A DNA stretch of 64,000 nt from Theropithecus gelada. Lineage: Eukaryota > Chordata > Mammalia > Primates > Cercopithecidae. The DNA is taken from positions 107,398,686 to 107,462,685 of the forward strand of contig NC_037672.1 in assembly GCF_003255815.1 (NCBI RefSeq), written 5' to 3'. Shown here in pieces: positions 12,165-23,020 of the stretch (position 1 is the first letter of the stretch; each line of letters starts with the position of its first letter). The position numbers were made by a program, and so were the translations under genes. Under the pieces are notes generated by a model. The model made no database searches. It saw only the letters and a list, made by a program, of their open reading frames with translations, and was not told the DNA's origin.

Positions 12165-12400
12165 GTTAAGACCTTTAACCACTGTGGTGGGTGGTTAAGA
12201 GCTTTAACCAGCATGGTGGTTCAAGATCAGGATGCTGAAGTTCAAATCCTGGCTGTCCAATTGTGTGACCTTGGGCATATTCCTTAAGCTTCCTGAACCT
12301 TGGTTTTCTCATCTTTAAAATGGGGATGATAATAGTACTACCTATCCCATGCTTTTGTGAGGATTGAGTCAGACCATCCTTCAGACGCTTAGTGCTGTTC
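12165..12400 (+). mobile_element. MIR element, plus strand
   Basis: Contains the MIR hallmarks tgtgaccttgggca, cctcatctttaaaatggggat-like sequence and gtgaggattgagtc. The head (12165-12215) shows an extra local duplication of ctttaacca and ggtggt units. Confidence 0.85.
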
Positions 12401-15400
12401 TTTGATCTCCTGAATCTCTGCATGTGTTGTAAGCAGAGGCAGACATTGATTACCTTTTATCCTGCACTACCTTTTCAAGGATTACCTTTTATTCTGCATT
12501 ACCTTTTCAAGCTGCTTTCAAGAGAACAGCTTTGGAGGTTGAAATATATCTCCTTCCAGAGCAAAGGGTAAGTAAGTATGCTTACTACCCAGTATAATAA
12601 AGATGTCTCCCTTCAGTGCTGTGAGCAATGAACTCCTTCAACCCTGAGCAGGAGTCTTGTGTCTTCTACCAACATCCATAAAATGATGGCAGGCAAACTC
12701 GCCCATATCTGAGGAGTTTCCCAGGATGTGGACCTCTCAGTGCTAAAAGCAAGAAAGTCCTGGGCAAACTGAAATGAGTTGCTGGCAAACTGGAATAGGT
12801 TGGTCACCCTAAAGTAGGGTCAAATCTCAGAGCCTCTGCAGTTTTGGACAAGCACAGTCTTTGCCACATAGGAAGCAATCAGCAACTTGTAACTTGCATT
12901 GCTAGTATTATATAAAGAAAAAAATATGGCATAAGTTGAAGTGTTTTCAAAATATGAAATAGTCTATACATATTATATGACTGAATAAATTTGATGTGCT
13001 GGCAGATTTAGAAATTAATCTTAAAATCAAATCAGATAGCTATGATGAGCATAGCTTTTATATATAGAATATTGACACAAATTTTATAGATATAAAATAT
13101 AAGTAACCTTTTATTTTAATGTAAGTGTTTTAGTATCATTCTATTTATGAATTCTTACTATATTAAGGTGGGTGTTTACATGTTCCTTTCTAAATTTTTT
13201 GATTGTTTTTATCTAACTTAAAATATCCCCTCTCCTCCTCTTAGGCACCATGATAACATCCCTTTGCCCTAGAGGACACTTGCCAGGGTGCGTCCTGTGC
13301 TCTTCTCTTCGCTGGTTTTCTCTCTCGCTCAGGGAGCAGACACATGATTGGATCCTCATTTTGAGATTTTATTACTTGTGAGAGGCAAGCCATATATTAT
13401 TTCACTGATTTCTTGCAAACTACAGCTCACAATTCTGACAATACCAATTGATAACAACATTTTTAATCTTTTATAAGTTTTTGTAGAGGTTATTGGCACG
13501 TTACACACAAACTGACCTGATTAATTTGTTAAATCGTGTGGGTCACGGTCAAACAATCTAATTCCAAATTTAGTTCTTTATAATAACATTTACATGTATA
13601 TAAGCAAAACTGGTTAATGTAAAAAGTACATGTACAAAGTAAAATAAACTACTGAAGGGATTTCGGCCTTTGGAAGAGGTTAGTGATTCCCCCTCCCCTC
13701 AATTTTAATAAGTAAAACCAGTTATATTGTTTATAAAAGGAGAATTGACTACTTTTAGTCTGTATTATAGTCAAAGTTGATAAACTAGCTTCACTTTGTA
13801 TGATATTCACATTTGAACTGTGTATCAGTGTAGACATAGAAAAGTCACAAATTTGAAAGATTTAACGTTTAAAAATAAGCACTATTAGGAGAGTCTAGAT
13901 CCACAGATTATCTTTAGCACCTCAATCAATAGAGATAAAAATGTTACAAATTAGGTATTCTATCATATTCTTCTGCTTTTTACTGAGTGATGATGGATTT
14001 TAGTGTTAGTTTGTTGTTCCATCTATGGTTTCTTTTAGTCTATGATCATTATTTTTATTTTATAGGCAGATAGAACATTACGGGTATAAAAAGCTCTAGC
14101 ATGTATCTAGTCAACTCTCCCATTTTGCTGAAGAGAAAACTGAGGCTCAGCAAGGTTGCATCATCCAGGTCACAGAATTAGTTAATGGTTGAGCCTCATC
14201 AGGAACCCAGGCACAGTAAAGTTGGTGAGAATGTCATTTCCTGTTACTTTTAAAATTTCTCTTTCATATATTTAAATCTGGCCTTCACATATCAGGTCAA
14301 CTAATATGAACAATAATGACTGAATATCTAATGTGGTATCTGGTGGTGAAGTGGGTTTTTGAATGTCTATGAACTGACTGCATTATTATAGGTGTTTCGG
14401 TATCTATCAGATCATATCTCCACCATTACTTATGTACTTGTTTTGAATTCTTTCTTAGTAGACGTACAGATTGTATTACATTTGGTTTCTTTTGTTAAGA
14501 TCAAGAAAATATGGACTCTAGTATAGGGAATATGTTTTATGTGTATGAAATTTGTTACTTATTCAGAGATTGAAATGACTATATTTTACAAAAGATTTTA
14601 AGTACTGTGTTCAGCAAGAAAGTTTAAAGGTCACAGAGATTCTACTGTGAATAAACCATTGTTCAAGGTAATTTCCATGAATTATGTAATTAAAAATTCA
14701 TGCAACTCTATGAAAGAACTACTGCATTCTATAGATGAGGCTGAGAGAGGTTGTTATTATAGATATCTACTCGTGGGAGTGAAGCTTGACAGAACCGAGA
14801 TTTCAGCCTAGACATTAAGTTCCAGAGCCACACGTAGTCATAGCAATATAAAATAAGCCAGAAAGTCTGCTTATCACATAATATTGGATGAAAGAATCAA
14901 CAGTTAAGAGAATAGAATTCAAATTAATCTTGGTTCAATAACTAGGTATAGATTAACAACATTAAATATAAGAGGAAAAGGTTAAAGTTATTCACCCATG
15001 GAAGAAAAGCGTACTTCTAAAACAGGAGATGAAAAAGTAAACTTTTACCAATACTGGCAGAAAAATATGAGCCAGTCATGACTTGCTCTTATAATTTTTA
15101 AAAAGTGTAATAAAAATCTAGAATTTATGAACTAACAGTTACATTTCCACCATGGTTAGAATTTGTAAAATTGCAGTTCTGTCTTTTCTTCTCAATTTAT
15201 AATCCACTCCATTAGTAAAAAGCTATAACCACAAATCTCTGTGATAAATTTTTTTCTGTCTTGGGCTTTATATGAGGCTGTTATGGAACATCACTCCTAA
15301 GATCCTAGAGAGACTTTTGCCTGACAGAATGCTCTAAAGCTCCATTTTAGATCCTTCTGAGATTTTAGTACAAAATTTTATGGTCCCACCTGGATTTGAT

Positions 15401-16159
15401 GTTTGCTCTGAAGTTCTATCTTAATTTGAGAATTTTGGAGAGGCCGAGAATAAGAAACAATTTTTTAATTGAACTCAACAAGTTTCGGTTCCTTTATATT
15501 TAACAGTTCTTCTTTAACTTTGCCTCTCCTTTATATTTTATTACCTGAAACACACCAGGGAGTAGTTTGAACAGTCTTTGTGGAAATATCCTTAGGTAGA
15601 CCACATTGCATTGAATATGTTTTTGACTTTCCATGTGGACCACAGGTGACAGTGCTGCTAAACTTTTTTTGCTACTCCATAGCAAAGATCCTCTTTCCTC
15701 TAGTTTCCAGCAACATTTTCCTCACTTTTCTTCAAGCTGTCACTGATAGCCTCCTTGAAGGCCCAAAGGCTTCTGCTAACAATTCTGAAAGTGAGACATC
15801 CTGAAGATGCTTGCAACCGGAAGCTGTCCGCTAACCGCGTTGCTTGCAGCTGATTCTCTCTTGAAGGAGTATTGAGCAAGTCACCTTCATAGTCACCACA
15901 TATGACATTCATGCCAAGCCACGTTCTTGCTTCCACCAGCTTTTTAGGCTTCTCTCCCGCCATTGCCAGCATCTCACTCTGTATTTTTCGCCACACAAAG
16001 CTTGCATTACCTCAATACACCTTCAAATCACATAAAACCATAACCTATTCCAGGCTGAATTTGGTGCCTCTGAGCACCCTATAACACTTACAATACTGTA
16101 GGTACTTTCATAACACCTTTGAAAGATCTTTATTACTGTATTGTGGCATTCTCTGGTAC
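12401..16159. other. Intronic sequence with faint MIR-like pieces
   Basis: Mostly AT-rich unique-looking DNA. Weak antisense MIR-like stretches are visible at about 14090-14220 (tgaagagaaaactgaggctc) and 14690-14830. No LRR-coding exon of LRIT3 can be seen in it, so the earlier exons must lie upstream of the window. Confidence 0.55.
15700..15996 (-). other. Unidentified 98-codon open frame, minus strand
   Basis: An open frame starting with an ATG codon runs from 15996 down to 15700. Protein-like sequence seems to continue in a broken way to about 15500. I do not recognise the product. There is no clear splice-site pair, poly-A tail or target duplication. It could be an old processed pseudogene, an exapted repeat or chance. 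Confidence 0.2.
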
Positions 16160-16405
16160 CTGGATTAAAGTTTTAGCTCTGATACTAATTAGCTTTGTGA
16201 CCTTGGCCAAGTTATTGGGCCCCTCTGAGGCCTCATCTTTAACATAGGGATAGATGAAGTCTGAGCTTCATCATTAACATAGGGATAATAATACCATTTT
16301 TCTCATAGGATTATTGGGATTACATGTGATAATACAGGTAAGTGCTTAGAAGATAATCTAGCAGAGTAAATGCTCAATAAGTATTAGCCATGATTATTAA
16401 TGATC
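16160..16405 (+). mobile_element. MIR element, plus strand
   Basis: MIR hallmarks are tttgtgaccttggccaagtt, cctcatctttaacataggga and gcagagtaaatgctcaataag. A short internal duplication (acatagggata at about 16241 and 16277) sits around a small fold-back, atgaag/cttcat. Confidence 0.88.
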
Positions 16406-16600
16406 TGAACTAATGGACAGGATATATTCATCGAGATTGCTGGATTGCAGAGCAAAACTGACATAAAGGTGACTCTGCTTCATCCCTCAAAGCACTTCTG
16501 TTTTTAGGGAGATAGTGTAGATCCCTACCTTCTCAAGAGGTAGGATGTAAACTGAGTCATCAGAATTATCTTTGTCAACCTTTCCCACCTTCTGTTTTAG

Positions 16601-16906
16601 GTCTACAGGACAATCCTTGGTTCTGTGACTGTCGTATTTCCAAAATGATCGAGTTGTCAAAGGTTGTTGACTCTGCTATAGTGCTTCTGGATCCACTGAT
16701 GACTTGCAGTGAACCTGAACGCCTCACAGGAATTTTGTTTCAGCGGGCTGAATTGGAACATTGTCTGAAACCATCAGTGATGACCTCAGCCACCAAAATC
16801 ATGTCTGCTCTCGGCAGTAATGTTCTACTGCGGTGTGATACCACTGGCTTCCCCACCCCACAGCTCACATGGACCAGATCTGACAGCTCGCCAGTTAATT
16901 ATACAG
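16601..16906 (+). CDS. LRIT3: LRIT3 exon: C-terminal LRR cap and first half of Ig domain
   Basis: LRIT3 is a single-pass leucine-rich-repeat, Ig and fibronectin-III protein of photoreceptor synapses. It is needed for the TRPM1/nyctalopin signalling complex of ON-bipolar cells; human mutations cause congenital stationary night blindness. This exon is bounded by a pyrimidine-rich acceptor (tctgttttag, 16591-16600) and a donor (acag/gtattt). It is 306 bases long, with one leading and one trailing split codon, so both introns are phase 1. It encodes the LRR C-terminal cap (LQDNPWFCDC, further Cys at MTCSEPE and EHCLKP) and then the start of the Ig domain, with its first Cys (LLRCDTTG), Trp (LTWTR) and an N-glycosylation site NYT. 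The upstream LRR exons are not in the window. The frame stays open 77 bases past the donor, but that is intron. Confidence 0.95.
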
Positions 16907-17247
16907 GTATTTTCTTAATTCAGCCCCATGATCAAAGGAGTTTACTAAGCTCTGAAGTTAACATCATGTTTTGTGTGATTTGAAATTAGCTAGTTAACAC
17001 TAATAAAATATTTCAAGATTATTGGGTGCAAGGGATTTTAAAGGTACATTTTATTGGTTAGTATTCTCCTCAGTTTATCTAACTACCTAGATAAAATTAG
17101 ACAATCTAAACTCTTTTTCTTAGGTAGAATGAAACAATGCAGTGAATGGATCAATGGCAGACAAGGCCTTTGTCTTGCTTCATCATCTTGGATACAGCTC
17201 ACTTCAAAATGTACAACTATTACAATTTTTTAAAAAGGGCCTTTTGC

Positions 17248-17560
17248 TGGTCAGGTGCGGTGGCTCACGCCTCTAATCCCAGCACTTTGGGAGGCCGAAG
17301 TGGGCAGATCACCTGAGGTCAGGAGTTTGTGACCAGCCTGGCCAACATGGTGAAACTCCATCTCTACTAAAAATACAAAAAGTAGCCGGGCTTGGTAGTG
17401 CGCACCTGTAATCCCAGCTACTCAGGAGGCTGAGGCAGGAGAATCGCTTGAACCTGAGGGGCAGAGGTTGCAGTGAGTCAAGATTGCACCACTGCACTCC
17501 AGCCTGGGTGACAGAGCAAGACTCCGTCTCCAAAATAAAACAACAACAACAACAACAAAA
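17248..17560 (+). mobile_element. Alu, plus strand, in LRIT3 intron
   Basis: Full-length dimeric Alu (gcggtggctcacgcctctaa, cactgcactccagcctgggt) with a tail that has become a (CAA)n repeat at about 17540-17560. Confidence 0.95.
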
Positions 17561-18239
17561 ACGCCGGGTGGAGCGAGGCTTTTGTACAAGTCTCTCATTT
17601 TTGAATAATTATTTAAATAATAAATTACATGAAGACCTTATTGTGAATCAAAAAGTATAATTTTTAGAAATATTGATTATATAGACTTTTCAGATTCTAG
17701 TGTGACAATATGCATGCTTTGTACCCAGTTTCAAGAGTGTTATTCTGACAATTAAAGTGATATATTTTTAAAACTCTTCAAAATTAAACTAAAATTCAGG
17801 TTGAAATAATGAAACCTGGTGGAAATAAAGAAGTTAAGGTCTAATGTTCCTATATATAGATAGTCAATGGTCCACAGTTTCAGCTTGTGAGTTAAGTTTT
17901 GGGTTACTGGGATATTGTTCTGTGCATTATTATTCTTTGAAAAGCTTCTGAAATCAAGACAGAATGAAAATATACCCAGATATCAGAGTTTAGGATAGCA
18001 AAATTCTGATTTTTAAAAAAATTATATGTTATTCTGTAAACAGAAGAATCCATGATTTGCTAGTTTATCTAAGTTAAATATAAAATAAGTCATTCCAAAT
18101 ACAAATGATGACTCTGCCATGCCAGAAAATGATCTGCTGTACCTCTGGCTAGAAGGATATATGCATTTTATTACCGTGAAAACATATCATAAGCAATACT
18201 TATATAAGGTCATATGATAAACATTCTATAGAATTGCAG

Positions 18240-18400
18240 TGACTTAAAACTGAAAGGGACCTTTGAGATTACTTTATCTCATCCTCTTATAAATGCAGAA
18301 ACAGAGGCCTAAAGACAGGAATTGACTTATTCACAACCACATGCTATTTAGTGGGCAAAAGTTTCTAAAACCGAAGTCTCCTGATTCCCAGCCTTTTATT
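18240..18400 (-). mobile_element. MIR-like fragment, minus strand
   Basis: The stretch ctcatcctcttataaatgca, aaacagaggcctaaa and the following gtctcctgattcccagcc resemble the complement of MIR/MIR3. It is weakly conserved. Confidence 0.6.
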
Positions 18401-18631
18401 TTTTAAAAATACTGTTCCCTATACAGACCTCACAACACCTGGCAGCTCCTAGACCTTGATGTAAGCAGTTTGCAGAACCATTGCCCACTGTCAGAGACTT
18501 GCAGGGTGCCATTTCCCTCTCGGTTTCTGTGAGAGATGCATGTAGAGCAGATAGTTGTTTCCTCCTCAGTTGGCATGGTTGCTTGAATTTTCCTTTTGTT
18601 CCTCACAGAGTATACATTTGTTTTCTTACAG

Positions 18632-19767
18632 TAATACAAGAATCTCCAGAGGAAGGAGTCAGATGGTCCATAATGAGCTTGACAGGCATTTCTTCCAAAG
18701 ACGCTGGGGATTACAAGTGTAAGGCCAAAAATCTGGCTGGGATGTCAGAAGCTGTGGTTACTGTGACAGTGCTTGGCATTACCACAACTCCGATACCACC
18801 AGACACTTCTGAAAGACCTGGAGATCATCCTGAGTGGGATGCCCAGCTGGGATCTGGAAGATCTACATCTAGCACATCATCATATCCTTGGTCCTCTTCC
18901 TTCTCCCGTACATCTTCTTTTTCTGCTTCTACTTTGTCTCCTCCCTCTACTGCTTCCTTCTCTTTATCTCCTTTCTTCTCCTCCACTGTTTCTTCAATCA
19001 CAACTCTGAGCACAAGCATCTCAGCCACCACCATGGCCAACAAGCAATCATTCCAGCTCCACCCAGATGGGAAAAGAAATTTAAAGGCAGCAAAGAGTGG
19101 AAATAAGCTTCCTCCAGCCAGCACAAGTAAGAAAGAAGAGCTGGCATTGTTGGATCAAACAATGCTTACGGAGACAAATGCCACAATAGAAAACCTCAGG
19201 GTGGTCAGCAAGACTAAAGAGAGTGTGACATTGACGTGGAATATGATCAACACCACACATAACTCTGCAGTGACTGTGTTGTATTCCAAGTATGGTGGGA
19301 AGGACCTGCTGCTGTTGAATGCAGACTCCAGCAAGAACCAAGTAACCATAGATGGCTTGGAACCTGGTGGGCAATACATGGCCTGTGTCTGTCCAAAAGG
19401 AGTGCCTCCCCAGAAAGACCAATGCATCACCTTTTCTACCGAAACAGTAGAAGGAGATGATTCTCAATGGTCTCTCCTTCTCGTGGTGACCAGTACTGCC
19501 TGTGTTGTTGTCTTACTATTGATTTGTTTCTTGTTGTACAAAGTTTGCAAACTGCAATGTAAGTCAGAACCTTTTTGGGAAGACGATTTGGCAAAAGAGA
19601 CTTATATCCAATTTGAGACCCTGTTTCCCAGGTCTCAAAGTGTAGGTGAGCTCTGGACACGAAGTCACAGGGATGACTCAGAAAAATTGCTGCTTTGTTC
19701 GAGGTCAAGTGTGGAATCTCAGGTGACTTTTAAAAGTGAAAGTTCCAGACCAGAGCATTATTGCTAA
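18632..19767 (+). CDS. LRIT3: LRIT3 last coding exon: Ig end, Ser/Thr stalk, FN3, TM, tail
   Basis: Starts after ttttcttacag and completes the split valine codon, then encodes about 377 residues to the taa stop at 19765-19767. The order is: end of the Ig domain with the conserved DAGDYKCKAKN (18700-18735); a long Ser/Thr/Pro-rich, mucin-like stalk (about 18780-19060); a basic linker; an FN3 domain (about 19170-19440) with glycosylation sites NAT and NTT; and one transmembrane helix (WSLLLVVTSTACVVVLLLIC, 19468-19527). The cytoplasmic tail follows, with YIQFETLFPRSQSVGELWTR and the C-terminus ending HYC. The sequence is uninterrupted and close to human LRIT3 as I remember it, differing mainly in the stalk. 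The gene is intact here, and the real exon start is 18632 rather than any upstream ATG. Confidence 0.97.
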
Positions 19768-20860
19768 GGTTGTGCAGCTCAGGCGCATATGAGCTACAAA
19801 ATTAGCATCTAAGGGTATAATTGACCCTAGGTTTGGATGACTTTTGGACAGACTTTCACATTGTGTGTGAAAATCACAAATGGAATGCTTTTAAGTGTGT
19901 TTTAAAAATAGCATGAGACCTCTGAACTGAAAAGACAAATAACGTTGATTTTTTTTCTTGTGTGGAAAAGGTCTACAGAAATAATTTTTAGAGTGTTGCT
20001 TACTAAATTATTAATACTTTTTAGGGTACTGTTTTAGTTCTTAAAAATAAGTTCATATGAAAGTAGCAAATGAACTCTGTATTTAAAAATACAGTTTTTT
20101 GAGTAACGAGGAAACATTAGCAAAACCAGCTAAGCCTTGATGTTTATTCATGTTCGAAGTGCATTATGGCATTTTCTGTGGACGTTTTCTGACGTTGCCT
20201 AATGTAGAGTGTGGGATCACAAAGGATTTTTTGTTCACTAAGGTTAAATCTGACTCATGGGGGAGGGAGGGCTCTGTCTCTTCATACCATTATACATTGT
20301 AATACTATAGAGTTGTGTTCATATTGCATGTAAGAAAAATGTTTGCTTTTCTTTAGAAATATAGGTATTAGTAAAAGTAAGTATACAAAGAGGATTATGA
20401 CAAATAGACTATTTCTTTAAAAATGGTAACTGTTGTATTGAAACACATCTGCTGACAGATAATATGGATATTTAAAAATAACTTTAAATCAGTCTTTTAA
20501 TATTTTGCTATTTGCTCTTATTTTCTCTCTTCTTTCTTCCTTCCTGGTCTTCCCTCCCGTTCCTTCCTTCATTCCTTCTTTCTTCTGCTTTGTCAGAAGA
20601 TATACAAGTGGCCAAAGAATCACAAGCCAAGCAGTTTGTCTTCTGCCATATTATCATTTGATTTCTGTTGATAAAGAAAAAGCTTTTAAAATTACTTACT
20701 GCCCTTTGAAAGTCTGTTTTAGAACCCCAAAGGATATTTGAGGATTTTGAAAGGGAAGCCTCAGTAGATTCATTTGGTTAGACTCTTTTCCTAGGTTAAA
20801 AACATCGGGGAACTTAAATACATAGGAAAGGAGTTCATAAATAAAATTTAGTTTTTTTAG
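19768..20860 (+). other. LRIT3: LRIT3 3' UTR (extent inferred)
   Basis: AT-rich sequence after the stop codon with no repeat boundaries until about 20.9 kb. A canonical AATAAA occurs at 20840-20845 and is the best candidate poly-A signal, but other weaker signals exist upstream and the true 3' end cannot be fixed from sequence. A pyrimidine-rich CTTCC stretch lies at 20525-20585. Confidence 0.5.
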
Positions 20861-22149
20861 AAAGGGAATATTTTAATAACTGTAGTGTACTATAAGAGAC
20901 ATCTTGTGGCTTTAAGATTAATAATAGTGATAAGACCCACTCAAGCATCTCACAGGGCTGATATTACATGCAACTTAGCAGGATGCAACCTGGCCCAGTG
21001 ATTTCCAGGAGACAAGGCCACCTCAGCACAGATGCAACTTTCATAAATCTTAGAACAAAGCCTACCCTTACTAGATTAAACCTGCTCTATGAAAGAAACA
21101 CTTGGTAATTGACCCAGACTGAATACATGTATAAGAAATGGGAAAGATCTCCCAAACTCTGAGAATGGTCCTCAAATAGAAGCCCTCCTAGTCAGTTGGT
21201 CATCTGACCTCTGACTATATCCGGCCCATGACACCAGCCAACTCCTGCTTTCCTTGTAAGAGGATGAAATTTAAGTAAGTCAATGAGTGATGACACCCAT
21301 TTCTATAGGAGGATCAAGGGAGAGTGGCCAGGGCCTGGCTGTGATCGAGAGATTGGGTGAGATCTGAGGAACACTCTACAGTGTGTCTGGCAGTTTTTGT
21401 TCTATTTTCACATCTGTTGCTGCCTTCTACCTTCACTTCATGCCTCTGTTTTGGAGGTAGACACCAGGCAAAATTTGCCAAAATTACTTTTAAGACCACT
21501 CTGGTCCCACAGGAAGGTGGGCTCCTAGGAGGAGGGTGGTAGGAATGCTGTAAGCTGGGGGACACCCTGGGCTTGAAGAGCCACCCACCAACTGGTGTGT
21601 CTCTAGCCTCAGCTATGGGAGAGGAGCTCCCCGTCCCCAAAGGTCCTGGCATCATGACCCCACAGACCAAGAAGGCTCAAGTACAGCTTCTCCACAGAAA
21701 GCTTATCTGTTGCCCGCCAACCGGGGAAAGAGACTTCTCCAACAGACCCCTGGTCTAATGCTGTTAGCAAAGTCACCAAATCACCAACAGGCCTGTTGCT
21801 GCTATCTCTGTTCCTCTGCATGCTCCCAGTGAGACAGTGCGGCTTCCCCAGGGATTTACCACCCCTACAATGCCTACTGGGTGCTGCTGGCAGCAGCCCA
21901 TGCGCAGCACATCCAAATCACGGGGCTCCCTCACCTCAGAGTTGCCACTCTGCACCTGGCTGCCCTGGAGGCCTGTGAGCTGCTGCGTGATCATCCTGAG
22001 TGTGCCAGATTACCCCCAGTGGCACCACAGGCATTGCCAGTCACCTCCTGGCCACAGTTAAGAAAGCAGCTGCCACCTCCAGAAACAGCTAGGGTGAGGA
22101 AGAACGAATCCCAGATCCCAAAGCAAGCACTCTCTCTAGCAGGACTGGA
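20861..22149. other. GC-richer unassigned sequence
   Basis: Noticeably richer in C and G than its surroundings, with several overlapping open frames of 60-120 codons on both strands. None has a recognisable domain, and the open frames are what this base composition would give. It may be LTR-retroelement-derived, but I cannot name a family. Confidence 0.4.
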
Positions 22150-22432
22150 TTAGTAACCATCAGAGTTGGTTGTTACAAAGTGAGGTTCCTCCTTGTCTTG
22201 GCTCCCTTTGGCACACTCCGCTTCCTTTTCCACTTCTCTGCCATGCTGTGACATGGCAGAGGCCTCACTGGAAGCTGGTCAGATATAGTGGGCAGATCTT
22301 TGACTCCTAGGCCTCCAGAATTGTGAGCCAAAGTAAACCTCTCTTCTTTATAAATTACTCAGTGTCCTGTTCTGGTGACTCTCCCTTACTCCTGTCCATT
22401 CATGTTATGACCACAGAAAACAGACTAAGGAA
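22150..22432 (+). mobile_element. MaLR-type (MLT/MST-like) LTR, 3' part
   Basis: The succession gttgttacaaagtgagg, tctgccatgctgtgacatgg, cctccagaattgtgagccaa, tttataaattactcagt and the terminal acagaaaacagactaagg is the tail of a MaLR LTR. About 30 foreign bases (within 22364-22396) interrupt the terminal part; an exact copy lies at 24591-24623. Confidence 0.7.
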
Positions 22433-23020
22433 ATTCTTATGGATAGAAGATGCATTCTTACCTTAAATCTTAGAAACCTCAGCATATGAGGGTTTTTTTT
22501 TACCTTATTAGGTCAGGAACTTTCACCTTTTCATGTAAAGGAAGCAGTTGACGGCTTCTCTTTGGCATATCCAAGTTGCCTGAGTCACTATTCTTATGCT
22601 TTGGGACCACTGTCAAGTAAAATAAGTATTACTGGAATGCAAGCACCGTGATACCACGACGGTCCATCTGATAACCGTGGCGCCTCCTAAGTGACTGATG
22701 GGCGGGGAGTGCATGATGTAGATCCTCCAGACAAAGGGGTGGCTTACATCCTGGGTGGGATGGAGCAGGATGGCAAAAGATTTCATCAGGCCACTCACAG
22801 CCACACCTCCTGGAAACACTCAGAACCCTACTTGCGCTTGGCAGCCATATGAAACAGACAAAACCTGAAACTCTAGCTTGATTGGACCACCTCCAAGATC
22901 AACTTAAAATTTATGAATTGTTTATTTGTAGATTTCCCATTAAAAATTTTCGGACTGTGGTTGAAATTGGGTATCTGAAAACATGGAAAACAAAACGTTG
23001 GATAAGGGGGTACTACTGTA
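22433..23020 (-). mobile_element. Tigger1/MER2 DNA transposon 5' fragment, minus strand
   Basis: Read on the minus strand it begins with the terminal tacagtagtaccccctta, continues through the Tigger1 leader and reaches the N-terminal coding part of a pogo-like transposase (complement of about 22590-22433). Intact stretches on the plus strand include caagtaaaataagtattact and aaatttatgaattgtttatt. A foreign block of about 100 bases (22804-22901) interrupts it. The coding part is dead. Confidence 0.85.
22804..22901 (+). repeat. Insert in Tigger, duplicated at 23779-23867
   Basis: The block from cacctcctggaaac to ggaccacctccaagatc is not Tigger sequence. It matches 23779-23867 in the same orientation with roughly 80 percent identity by eye, including ccacctccaagatca and cctcctggaaac. 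Confidence 0.75.

Larger units (their letters stand above)
16907..18631 (+). other. LRIT3: LRIT3 intron between the two exons
   Basis: Phase-1 intron splitting the Ig domain. It begins gtattttc and ends ttttcttacag. It contains an Alu and a MIR-like fragment. An open frame from 18481 runs into the next exon, but its first 50 codons are intronic. Confidence 0.9.

Noticed and set aside
12165..12215. A tRNA gene suggested by tRNA-like MIR head sequence
   Set aside because: No cloverleaf with paired stems can be built; it is the tRNA-derived head of a MIR.
16907..16983. Coding extension of the LRIT3 exon to the stop at 16983
   Set aside because: The donor acag/gtattt and the phase match with the next exon show that this is intron.
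18481..18631. ATG-initiated start of the long LRIT3 open frame
   Set aside because: A good splice acceptor at 18630-18631 and the protein match begin only at 18632; the first 50 codons are intron.
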